DNA from: Macrocystis pyrifera | Taxonomy: Eukaryota > Sar > Phaeophyceae > Laminariales > Laminariaceae | Assembly (NCBI GenBank): GCA_031763025.1 | Contig: JASSKH010000026.1 | Location: forward strand, 5,144,429-5,208,428 | Direction: 5' to 3' | DNA: 64,000 bases | Part shown: positions 23,431-33,117 of the stretch, piece by piece | Numbering within the stretch: position 1 is the stretch's first letter | How the letters are laid out: each line of letters begins with the position of its first letter | Program-made: the position numbers and the translations under genes | Notes under the pieces: generated by a model | Told to the model about the DNA's origin: nothing | The model's input: only the letters and a program-made list of their open reading frames with translations | Databases searched by the model: none

Positions 23431-23710
23431 GAAAAAAGAAAGAAGGAGCAGGAGCAGTGACGAAAACGATCGGCGATTGCAGCACCCTCCACCACCCACA
23501 CGTTAGTATGTGTATGTACGTATATACATACAAAAACCCGACGTCCGTCACCGCCACATCTGTGTGTGCATGCAGGAAACTCGGCGCTGGTGGAGTAGGG
23601 GGAAAGTAAGTCGAACAGATATATATGCCTCGCAAAGGAGTTGTGCTGCACGCCACGCGCAGCCAACATGATGCCGTATGTGCTCGTCCTGGCGCGCTTT
23701 CATCCTGTTG

Positions 23711-23813
23711 GACCCTTCTAGGACTACTGCCGCAGTCGTTCCCGTTTTGGTGACAAACTGCTTACAGTGTAATTTGACTGGTTTCGTCCCAAAACCGGGA
23801 CTGCGGTTTGCCC
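23711..23813. mobile_element. MITE family B, copy 6
   Basis: GACCCTTCTAGGACTACTG with CCCGTTTTGGTGACAAACTG faces CGTCCCAAAACCGGGACTGC. The right terminus is lost. Confidence 0.65.
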
Positions 23814-24613
23814 TACTCTGTATCAGGAGAAGGCTTCAGACTGCTTTCACTCCCGTTTCGGCGAAAAAGCAGTCGGAATAAGAGTCAAATGCCTGTACAG
23901 GTTTCTGCACACACAGCAGCAGCAGTGCGCTGTCAACTTGTAAAATGATTGAACTGCGTGCGGTGTGGTTCTCGTCCCGCTGCGCGCTTAACTGCGTATA
24001 CCAGGCACATGGTAGGTTTATTTGTTTGGTTTCCCTGCTGCGCGATTTCACTTTGTTGAAGACTAGAATATTAGCCTTGACAGCAGTGGTAGTACTGCCG
24101 CATTTTTTTGTCGTCACGAGAGTCTACCTGCCTGGCTCTATTTTTATGAAGTGGGTAATTATTAGTATGAACCCACTGGAGCTTTTGAGCTTTTGAGCCC
24201 TTCGGAGGTCGACAACGAACCTGAACTGCTGTAGTATCACGAGGGCAGCGTCAGCCACGCGTATGTATATAATCTGACAGCGAGCCCGTCGGTGCGGAGT
24301 TATACTTGGGAAATGGAAAAATAAACTGGTGTGAGATCGGGGATTTCGTCGACACTTACATACTGGCCAAGCTGCGTGTGATACGTTCGATCGCGCGTAC
24401 TGCGTACGGGTTTTGTGTGGGCTCATGGACGACATACGGTCGGTACATCCCGTGTACGAGGCGGACAAAATCTGAAGCTGCAGAACTCAGGCATGCGTAG
24501 TACCGGAAGTGCTTAGTCCGCTTGGACTCGCGCACTTGGACGCGTGCACTTGTGCAACAACTCTCGCTTTGCGTGACACTAAGCATGGAGCACGCGCGAT
24601 CGAAGTACCGCTA

Positions 24614-24718
24614 TTACGGAGGACCGTAGTAAATAGGACCTACGGTACACACAAAAACCCGTATATTTCCCTATTAATACTAACAATATTTGGTCCTATT
24701 TACTATGGCCCCCCGTAA
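24614..24718 (+). mobile_element. MITE family A, copy 8
   Basis: TA-flanked at both sides. Left end TTACGGAGGACCGTAG. Confidence 0.8.
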
Positions 24719-24855
24719 TATTAATAGTATGACACACAGCCTGCCAAGATGAGAGTTTTGGATGAAATCCTCGATCTCACAGGTGTTGGTTTTTTTTTTC
24801 AAATATTTGTAAATACACTCGTGCTGCTGCACTTCGCTCATCACAGACGGCTGGT

Positions 24856-25110
24856 GTGACACCCCCGCTCTTTTCACTCGCTTCGACGTTGCACGCGGGC
24901 CCCGAGCGAGTTGATGATACCTTACACCGGTATCTCGGTACAGCAGTACGTAGTAGATATCACAGCCCCTATAATAAAGACGAGTTTCCGAGACAATTTT
25001 TCGCCGATGGTAACCCTCTGGGGGCTTTTAGAGCGGGGGAAAAATCTGGCGATGAAAAAGTGACGTATTTTTGCAGCGACGGCCACGGCGTGATTAAAAT
25101 GGCGAGGTGA
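24856..25110 (+). CDS. Orphan open frame of 84 codons, possible exon or gene relic
   Basis: The frame has a balanced, protein-like composition (charged residues, PRQFFADGNPLGAF, VTYFCSDGHGVIKM) unlike the biased chance frames nearby. It ends next to a possible donor (GCGAG before gtgata). No partner exon, start context or family was recognised. It lies inside the proposed giant intron, so it may be a fragment of an inserted gene or a chance frame. Confidence 0.2.
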   Translation: MTPPLFSLASTLHAGPERVDDTLHRYLGTAVRSRYHSPYNKDEFPRQFFADGNPLGAFRAGEKSGDEKVTYFCSDGHGVIKMAR

Positions 25111-25229
25111 TACATATATATATATATATATTATATGTCACCAGCTGTGTGTCTGAGTTGTATAGGGGGGGAAAAAAAAAAAGGGTTTGTACGGCTTGGT
25201 CGTCAAGGTTTTCCTCTACCTGTGTTGGT

Positions 25230-25410
25230 TGTCGCTCACGCTGCTGCTCGTAGACGGTTGACACCATGGAAGTTGTCAGCCATTCGGTTCGGTCGCTATG
25301 TCGGCGTCCCGAAAGGGACTTGTTTTGCCCTTCTTCGTAGGGCAAAAAGCTGCGGTCCTGTTGTGGGAACAAACTGCTCAAGAAAATTGACTGGTTTGTC
25401 CCCACCCCCT
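25230..25410. mobile_element. MITE family B, copy 7, with extended flank
   Basis: Has GTTTGTCCCCACCCCCTCC and a degraded left part. The preceding 80 bp (GCTGCTCGTAGACGG, TTCGGTCGCTATGTCGG) recurs before copy 9 at 31040, so this pair forms an extended subfamily. Confidence 0.5.
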
Positions 25411-25505
25411 CCTCAAACAAAAAAAAACGATCGCTATCCTAGGAGATAGATGGTGGCCACAGGAGGCCAAACAGGAAGGGGGTAAGATTAGCAAAAAATT
25501 TCTAT

Positions 25506-25635
25506 GTAATATGTGGAAACAACGTAATGAGCGCCCAATTGTTGGAGGTGTCTCTATTAGGAGTAGGAACGGTGCTCCGTCTCGAAAGGGATGCGTGGTT
25601 AATGGCCAAATGACTAAGGCAAGCAACAAATGAGT

Positions 25636-25677
<42 letters not shown>
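25506..25677 (+). repeat. Family F short repeat, copy 2, with 42-base poly-C end
   Basis: AACGTAATGAGCGCCC, GGAACGGTGCTCCGTCTCGA and AAGCAACAAATGAGTACC run directly into the poly-C tract at 25636-25677. Half of a family B MITE (AAAACGGGACTGCTG, to 25706) follows with no spacer. Confidence 0.7.
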
Positions 25678-25679
<2 letters not shown>

Positions 25680-26139
25680 AACGGGACTGCTGTTCTAGAA
25701 GGGATGTATGGGGGGCAAGCATAACGAAAATAGTGGTGGGCTATGGAAACGTCTCGTGCAGTGGTTTTCTCGATAACAAGGGGAGGAGCGAGCAAGCACG
25801 ACGGAAAAAAATGTGCAGCTCGCCGGAAGATCATGTCCTCTCCGAACCATTCGCACAACAAAAACACCTCGGCCCGACCGCTCCGTCTCCAATTTTAACC
25901 AAGAGCTTTGGGTACAGCATCGGTACGGCATCGTTTTGAAGGGCAACCTCGCCGAGTTCGGAACTCGCAAAGAACTTCCCCCCAGGGCTGTGATGACCCG
26001 AAGGGGACCAACCAGAACCGCGGAGGTCGGCTTTGGACGGATCTCTACGTTATTTTTTTTTTGCGTAGACGCATCGCTGGGCGTGCTCAGTACGCTCTCC
26101 GCGTTGTCGAGAAAATTACGTAGCTTGGAAATTTGTCCA

Positions 26140-26154
26140 AGGGGGGGGGGGGGG
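26140..26154 (+). repeat. Poly-G tract
   Basis: An uninterrupted G run after GTCCAAG. Confidence 0.85.
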
Positions 26155-26164
26155 GTTATCGTGC

Positions 26165-26810
26165 GTGTTATACGGTGTTGCTGGTGGTGTGCAAGCAGTG
26201 TTGGCGTATGTATGTTGTGCTTGCAGTTTTCATTTATTTTTTAGACAGTATTGTGTTGCATTGTATATACATGCTATACAGCTATTCATCACTTTGTACC
26301 AGTTGTACTCTCCTGTCCAGCTCTTGTCGTCTTCATGTGTATACTGGTACATACAGCAGTTTTGGGTTGCGTTGTGTACGTACTAACTGTGCATATGCGC
26401 GTGCATACCTGGTATGCCGTACCAGGCATCTTGTATTCTCCTGTCCAGCTCTTGTAAGTTTCATGTATTCACAATTCGCAGCAGCATTGGGTTGTATTGT
26501 GTATTGTACATATATACGTATAAACCTGGTATGCCAGGTTAATGTATTGTACTCTCCTGTCAAGCTCGTGTGATATTCATGTATTCAGCGGTATTTCGTT
26601 GTATTGTGCACTGCTGTGCATGCATTCGTGTGTATGCTTCGTATGTATTGATTGCACTCTCCTGTCCAGCTCCTGCAAATAGTCATGTGTATACCAGGTA
26701 TACAGCGGTATTGTGTCGTCTTTGTGCCTTGTACATACTGGTACCTATCTATATTCAGGTATTTCATCACTTTTGTACTCTTGCTGTCCTCTCCAGCCCA
26801 ACACTTTCGG
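26165..26810 (+). repeat. Minisatellite, period about 105-128 bp, five units
   Basis: The anchor CTCTCCTGTCCAGCTC recurs near 26309, 26437, 26552, 26657 and, degraded, 26778. Between anchors each unit has CATGTGTAT-like and TATTGTGT-like words. The units are diverged, so this is an old array. Confidence 0.6.
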
Positions 26811-26950
26811 CACCCCCGAGATTTGCCACCGGAACTTACACCTGGTACGAATAATCTTGTAGTGCACATAAACCGTCCCCGAGTAGTGATAGCCCGCAGC
26901 AGGTGTACGGGTATACACTAGTGACCCCTCTTTAGTGCCGGTATGTGCTA

Positions 26951-27055
26951 CTACGGGGGTCCATAGTTAATAGGACCTATCGTATACATAAAAACCTATA
27001 TATTTACCTATTTTTACTAACAATATTTGGTCCTATTTACTATGGTCCCCCGTAA
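26951..27055 (+). mobile_element. MITE family A, copy 9
   Basis: Left end CTACGGGGGTCCATAG, right end GGTCCCCCGTAA. Confidence 0.8.
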
Positions 27056-27203
27056 TATCAGGCCAATACACGAGCATTATAACGGGCACCGGCACTATTC
27101 CTTGCACTTTCCACGCTGGTCAATCCCATCTATACAGGTGCCAAGCGATGTCACCGGCAGTATATCGGGCACCGGCACTGTCGAGAGAGAGACCGGGCCC
27201 CTA

Positions 27204-27330
27204 TTACGGAGGTCCATAGTAGATAGCACCTACGGTACACAAAAAAACCTATATATTTACCTATTTTTACTAACAGTATTTGGTCCTATTTACTAGGGTC
27301 CCCCGTAATAGACCCATTCACTATGGTCCC
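27204..27330 (+). mobile_element. MITE family A, copy 10, followed by a duplicated right end
   Basis: The full copy ends at 27308. Immediately after it, CACTATGGTCCCCTGTGATA repeats the right terminus, which suggests a second element truncated by or fused with this one. Confidence 0.75.
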
Positions 27331-27447
27331 CTGTGATACCGTATACTTTGCACGTAGGATAATGCTGCCTGCGCCCGTGTGGGATGATATATCAACTTTT
27401 TTTCATCGCCCCAATCATGGTGTGGCCGATGTGTATGTACCTTTCGA

Positions 27448-27672
27448 GCGTTGAGTTCGCGCAGTGGTGGTGCGATCTGTTTTTCACCGCTCGATTTTTC
27501 CAGCACGGGAAGAGGTTTGTTTGCCAGTACCGAAAAAAGGAGGCGTTTTTCGGGGAAGACCTGGTCGAGAGGAGAGCCTTCCGAGAATAGAGTGTTCGGC
27601 TTCAGCACCCTTCTTTACCGTCGCCGAGAAACACGGGCGCTGAAAAACGGTCGTACCCCTGCGCGAACTCAA
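27448..27672. mobile_element. Long fold-back element family D, copy 3
   Basis: GAGTTCGCGCAGTGGTGGTG at the left faces CGTACCCCTGCGCGAACTC at the right. ATCTGTTTTTCACCGCTCG faces CGGGCGCTGAAAAACGGTCG. This copy best defines the ends of the family. Confidence 0.7.
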
Positions 27673-28497
27673 AAAGCTCTTACGTCGTAAGGTACATGGG
27701 TCACATTTTTTTTGTCCATTTTTTTGCTATGAAGTCCCAAGGGGGTTTCAACTCTCGCACAAGCTGGACAAAGCCCTGGTCATGACGGTCACAAGTGTAC
27801 AACAGTTTTTTTTTTTTTTGAGCCCGTCCTGTGACCACGGACTCAATATTTTTGACTTGAGTTAACGTGAGAACAACAACAACAATAATCCCGTCTCCCC
27901 CCCCTGGTGCACAAAGGTACGAGGAGAGGGCAGAGCAATTTCGGCCTCCTTCGGGTGAACTTTTAGGAACTCCTCGTACTAAAGCTGTTGTACGTACATA
28001 TACATATATACATATATAGCACATTGCTTTTTGGTCTAGACGGTCGTCCGCCATATAGGCCCGAAACTGGCGTTGTCTCCTATAATACTCGCTGGCACCA
28101 GCAGTACCGCTCTGTCCGGGATTATAATAAGCGCTTGGTGTCGATACTCGTGTCTAAACGCTCCCAATATTTCCGTCCCGAGAGGCAAGCGGTTGCAAGG
28201 CGTGCCTTCTTTTTTGCCGCCCAGTGGGTTGGTTCCTTCAGCCTTCCCCGCTGCTCGTCGGTTTTCATCTGCTTCTTCACAGCGGCAGCAGTACCAGTCT
28301 GATCGTATATATAAGGGAGGTTCTGATTGCAACAAAATGTCGAAATGTACCTTATATTTACGGTCAGACTGGTATCGTACAATATCTACCGCACTGAACA
28401 GCTTTTGTGACTCGTGGCTGCTGTCGTGGGATTGTAAGGTATTCGTACGGCATAAGGGGGTGTCGCCCAAGACGTATGTTTTTTCCTTGTTGTATTA

Positions 28498-28608
28498 TTA
28501 CGGGGGACCATACGTGGTAAATAGGACCAAATATTGCTAGTAGAAATAGGTAAATATGTAGGCTTTTGTGTATACCATAGGTCCCTATTAACTATGGATC
28601 CCCGTAAT
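28498..28608 (-). mobile_element. MITE family A, copy 11
   Basis: Reverse-oriented. A four-base expansion (ACGTGG) lies in the left end. Confidence 0.75.
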
Positions 28609-28714
28609 AGTAGTTTCTTAGTAGTGTCGCCGTCGAATAAATATTTTTCGAAAAAAAACAGCGCGGAGAGTTGTAGTGGAGAGCTAGCTCACCCGAGTCT
28701 CAGATGCTACACTA

Positions 28715-28821
28715 TTACGGGGGGACCATAGTAAATAGGACCTATTTTTTTTTAGTAAAAATGAGGAAATATATCGGTTTTTGTGTGTACCGTAGGTCCT
28801 ATTTAATATGGTCCCCGGTAG
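28715..28821 (-). mobile_element. MITE family A, copy 12
   Basis: Reverse-oriented. It lacks the AATATTTGG core word, which a T-run replaces. The right end is mutated to GGTCCCCGGTAG. Confidence 0.7.
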
Positions 28822-29690
28822 TATTAGGATGTATCATGAACATTTTTACTCGTATCATACGAGTCTGTGCTGCCGCCCGGCCAAGGCGCTATGACCCGCT
28901 CGGCCCCTTTTTGCCTTGTTTTCTGTGCTCCCCTGCCCCGTGCACATTTTATTGCTTCTTTCATTGGCAACTATAAATAGCAGCAGTTACGGCAATTCTA
29001 CGATACGTCGCGTAACGTTAATGTAAAGCTCTTGTGGGCGGCGACCTCCGACCGGCTGAACAAATTTCAGCTATTGTAGTGCTGCATCGCAGTTTACGGC
29101 GTCACTGACTTGATTCATATCGATCGACGGCTGAGGCTGGAGGTGCGATAGAGAGGTTTTTTCTTCTCGGATGATGATGTAACAATCGTACGTCCTTCTT
29201 CCTACGCACCGTTTGCTCGTCACGTGACTGAGGTTTTCTGTTGTGCGAGGCGTTTTTATTGAAAACCTCTTCGCGCCCTTTCTTTCTTCCTCCCTCCCTT
29301 CCTTCCTTCCATCCCGCTGAAAATGTTTTGCCGGGTACGGTGTACATCATACAATACGCACGTGCTCGTGGTAATAAATGGTGCTGTCCAAAGCTCTCTG
29401 CAGTGTAACTGCTTATATACGTGGTAGGTACATACGAGGACACGATTCATACCTCTGGTATATAGATTGTCAAAAAAAAAAAAACGAAGAGGGCGGAGGG
29501 GGGTACTCATTGTCTTGCATGGGGGGGGATACATGTACATATATATATCCGTACATATGCGACAGCACGTTTTTCCTCCCAAGCCGCTCGCTCTCAATCG
29601 TTTTTTTTGTTTTTGTTTTTTTTGTTTGGCTGCCGTATTTTGTAAAATATTGTGTATATTTTGTTCCCTTCGTATTGTTTTTCACCACAG

Positions 29691-30024
29691 GATGGCGACG
29701 CGTGGTACGTGGTGGAAGCGGCGTGGGTCCAGCGATGGTTGGCCTTCATCCAGGGGGACGACGCGTCTAAGAAGCCCGGGCCGATAAGAAACGAGACCCT
29801 CCTGGTGAGAGCAACAGAAAACGAACAACATTGCGGCGTCGACGAGGGATCGCCTGTGTGTCTGTGTGCGGAGCGGAGTTCCAAAGCGAGGGCGCCCGCG
29901 ACGGGCCGGGACGGGGACGACCACCTGAATGTTTCCGAGAGAGAACCACCTCGCCTACCGCGGGGCCATCAAGCGTTGCGTGGTTTGGATTGAAAACCGC
30001 GTGGTTTTCGGCACGTACTCATGA
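29691..30024 (+). CDS. DUSP-domain exon(s) of a small ubiquitin-protease-like adaptor protein
   Basis: The exon 29691-29804 follows a clear acceptor (TTTTCACCACAG) and ends at donor GTGAGA, phase 0 on both sides. Its 38 residues show the DUSP signature: WYVV, then W and W at four-residue spacing, and PGPI followed by N and LL. DUSP domains normally sit in ubiquitin-specific proteases and act in substrate or partner binding. No protease catalytic region is seen here. The C-terminal part of the domain appears in 29870-30024, but split between frames. One frame carries HLNVSERE (phase-0 acceptor at about 29875). The next frame carries AYRGAIKRCVVWIE and VVFGTYS, then TGA at 30022-30024. The switch falls in a GAGAGAGA run. 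The cause may be a sequencing indel, an unrecognised splice or a true inactivating frameshift. Confidence 0.7.
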
Positions 30025-30050
30025 TTCTGTATGTACCGCGTGCGTTTGTG

Positions 30051-30073
30051 TTTGTGTGTGTGTGTGTGTGTTT
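30051..30073 (+). repeat. GT microsatellite
   Basis: Dinucleotide GT run just downstream of the DUSP stop codon, probably in the 3' UTR. Confidence 0.8.
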
Positions 30074-30295
30074 TTTCCTCGGTAAATTGTCGCGTGCGTT
30101 CGATATACATTTATATACAAAGCGTCGTTTTCTGTAACGTACCCCGTTGATTCTGCACAATGTAAAATGCAGCTTCGTTACGTTAAAATACTCCGTGGGT
30201 TCGGTTGAAGGCGTAACTTGAACGGGGATGATTTCGCCAGCAAGTTTCCGAACTGATCGAGATCTCGGCTGGTGTGCCGGCCACTCCCCCCCTCG

Positions 30296-30545
30296 TATGT
30301 GGTCATACAAACTACGGCCATGCATGATAATGAGTACCCCCCCCCCCCCCCCCCCTATGGTCATACGACTACGGCCATGCCTGAGAATGCGTACGCCCCA
30401 CCCCCCCCCCCACCCCCCGCCACCCCCTCTCCCTCCTCCTCTCCCGCCTTCCCACCCTCTCCGTTGCCCTCACCCCCTCCCCGCTCAGCTCCCTCACCCC
30501 CCCCCCCACCCACCCTCCCTGCCTACCTGCCTGCCCCCCTATCAC
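30296..30545 (+). repeat. Two partial family G 3' ends with poly-C, plus C-rich tract
   Basis: CTACGGCCATGCATGATAAT then GAGTAC and poly-C at 30337-30355. Directly after, GACTACGGCCATGCCTGAGA then ATGCGTACGCC and a C-rich stretch to about 30545. Two 3' ends in tandem suggest repeated insertion at, or slippage around, the poly-C. Confidence 0.6.
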
Positions 30546-31039
30546 GCTTAGTGCCACAATACGGAGACGAAGACGTGGGGGCCGAAACCGTTGCTGCGAG
30601 CGGCGCGGAGAGAACACATGGGACACTACCGAAGGGTGAACGAGCACGTCTGGGCGCTCTGGGTTGGGTCTTATGCCGGGAGCGGGCCGGCCCTCTGGGT
30701 GGTGAGATAAAACGTGCATACAATATGCATACGTGTGCGTATATCTGTAAATGCCTCCTTTTGGTTTTCCGCGTTACAAAATCTGTAGACCCCGTGCTGT
30801 TTATATGCGATACAGGGGTACGTGTAGAAGCATCAGATTTTTTCGGAGGCTCCCTCCCTTAACCTCTCTTTTGGGAATTCAGAGGCGAAAAATATCGACC
30901 CGAATAATGGCGATTGTTGCAGCAACCACAAGCAGTAGCCACTGCGTGATTGGGGGGATGAGACAGACTGGTGCCCGACTTACTGTACAATGCAATGAGT
31001 CGCACGGCACGGGGGCAAATATGACCCTGCCCGCAGTGC

Positions 31040-31110
31040 TTGGGCGCTGACGCTGCTCGTAGACGGGGGATAGCACTAAAGTTATCAAACCATTGGTTTG
31101 GTCGCTGTGT

Positions 31111-31149
<39 letters not shown>

Positions 31150-31250
31150 CCCAAAGGACTGCTGCAGTCCCGTTTTGGGGGCCAGACCTCTCAAAATTCG
31201 GAGTACAGTAGGTTTGGTTGCCCCCAAAACGGGATGGCGGCCCTATATAT
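31040..31250. mobile_element. MITE family B, copy 9, split by a 38-base poly-G
   Basis: The flank (GCTGCTCGTAGACGG, TTGGTCGCTGTGTCGG) matches the one before 25310. A poly-G run at about 31111-31148 follows, then the element (GGACTGCTGCAGTCCCGTTT facing TTGCCCCCAAAACGGGATGG). Confidence 0.6.
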
Positions 31251-31476
31251 TAAAACGGATGAGAGGAGCTGCAACACCCGATATTGTTGTTGGAAAAAAA
31301 AAAAAGAAGGTACGGTAAAGTCCGACACTCAATTCCAATGGGCTATGGCTGTATCTCAAGCGTGGATAAATAGAGAGGGTGTTTGCGAAGATTTTTGGTT
31401 GGAACCAGTTTTGGTTGGGTTTTCTTCCGGTCTGTTTCTTACCGTCAAACTGACCACAACTCATGGAGCCTTCCTA

Positions 31477-31585
31477 TTACGGGGGTCCATTCGTAGTTAA
31501 TAGGACCTATGGTATGCATGAAAACCTATATATTTACCTATTTTTAATAACAATATTTCGTCCTATTTACTATGGTCCCCCGTAA
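31477..31585 (+). mobile_element. MITE family A, copy 13
   Basis: TA-flanked at the left side and with a small insertion (TTCG) near the left end. Confidence 0.75.
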
Positions 31586-31689
31586 TAAGAGTTATAGGCC
31601 AACCCAAGATCAAATAGGTCAGAAGTGCCGTTGAGGCCACGTTTTTGCTCAGTATGATCGGGTTGGGTTTAATTGATCAGGGATCTTCA

Positions 31690-31905
31690 CGGATGATGAC
31701 CCCAACCCGTGGGTCGGTTCAGGAAGGGTTCGAAATCTCACGGGTCGGGTTGGGCCGGGCCGGGTGGGATCAGAAAGTATTGACATTATCACGGGTGGGG
31801 CCCGGTCCCCGTTGCCCGACCTGACCCGACCCGACCCGACCCGACCTGACCTGACCCGCGAAGTTTGACCCGGCCCGACCCGACCCGTGAGCAGCCCTGA
31901 AATTG
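31690..31905. mobile_element. CGGGT-type fold-back, copy 3
   Basis: ATCAGGGATCTTCACGG at the left and CCCGTGAGCAGCCCTGA at the right. The right arm has five CGACC steps in a row. The termini match copies 1 and 2. Confidence 0.65.
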
Positions 31906-32842
31906 ACTCTCAAGAAACGTTTCATGGACTGGGGCCATGTTAGATAGGACACAGACCGCAAGAAACCCAACCAAATTGGTTGCGACCAAATTCCTCGCAA
32001 ACACTCTAGAACTACAGTATATATCTGGTGCGTCGGATGCGAGGATATTGGGTACCTTCCGAGTCGCGGAGAATTCGTCGGTGAGAAAAATTGCTGCAGG
32101 GTTAAGGTCAGGGAGCCCGGGGCCAGCATTGCTGTAACACCCGCCTAGGTGGATGGACCAAGTCCGATAAAAAATGGAGAAACAGAGTGTCCTTACGTGC
32201 ATCGTTGTCGGCAATGTTCCCAAGCTGCAGTCACAGGTGGCGGTTCACGCAAGGACCTGGACCTACATGCCTACGTATCAGTAGTAAACCTGTGGGTAGG
32301 GTGTCCTGGCGAGCCCCAGACACTCAAGTGCGCGCATGTGAATGAGGCAGTGTGTACCCCGCCGATGTCTATAAATCCAAAGCCCATTCCGTGCGCCATG
32401 TGCATCAAGGAAAAGGGGGACCGGGACTCGTGTAATACGGGTCAGTATCATCCCCTTACCCCGCGTTAGAAATGCACCTACGTTTCGGAGGGACGCACTT
32501 ATTGGGTTTAGTGTGGGATCAGTCTTCCAGTAAAAAAAGGGCTAATGTTATGTATCCTCTACAGATGTATGTCTGTACCCTTTTCTGGGTGACATTTTAC
32601 ACCAAGTTTGACCGAGATCAACTCTCGGAATCTGCCAAGCTCGTTGCCGTGCCGGCATGTATCAAAGGGGGGCGAGAGAGGGGCGAGGGGTGCGCAGGAT
32701 GGGGGGTGGGGGGGGGGGCGTACACCTGAGCTTTGAAACGCTCTCTCTCTACGATACGCTGTAACGAGGGATCGATCCGCTGGCATTCGGTGACCGGTAA
32801 CCTAGCGTTGTTTTTTTTTTGCCGAATGGCTAATGCGTCAAG

Positions 32843-33117
32843 TATCGCCTTCCTTCTCTCCTACAACGCACGCCTTCCATCTTTCCTACAAAACGCGCCT
32901 TATTAATCTGCTACACCTGTGTCTACCGTCTCTTCTGCTATCCATGTCTTTCTTTTTTTCTACCAAACACGTCCTCCTTCTCTTCTACAAGCTACGCCGT
33001 CCTTCTCTCCAACAAGACACGCACCACTTCTCTTCTAAAAACCACGCCTTCCTTCTCTTCCACAAATCATGCCTTCCGTCTCGTCTATCTATCACGCCTT
33101 CCTTCTCTCCTGCAACA
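32843..33117 (+). repeat. Minisatellite, period about 25 bp, about eleven units
   Basis: Units read like ACGCCTTCCTTCTCTCCTAC with an AACA/AAAC tail, from GTATCGCCTTCC to CTCCTGCAACAG. They are pyrimidine-rich on the plus strand. Confidence 0.75.

Larger units (their letters stand above)
4349..29690 (+). other. Repeat-filled interval, probably one giant intron of about 25.3 kb
   Basis: No convincing exon was found in this stretch on either strand; the best orphan open frame is at 24856-25110. It contains 12 of the 15 family A MITEs, most family B copies, all three family D fold-backs, the full SINE, two CGGGT-type fold-backs and many poly-C tracts. The phases of the flanking exons (4348 and 29691) agree. 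If the join is wrong, this is simply repeat-rich intergenic DNA. Confidence 0.45.

Noticed and set aside
26165-26810. CRISPR-like array
   Set aside because: Units are diverged, spacing is irregular and there are no short exact repeats with unique spacers; it is a eukaryotic minisatellite.
32149-32469. Cys-rich zinc-finger-like protein
   Set aside because: Cysteine spacing does not fit a known finger, and there is no start context or partner exon.
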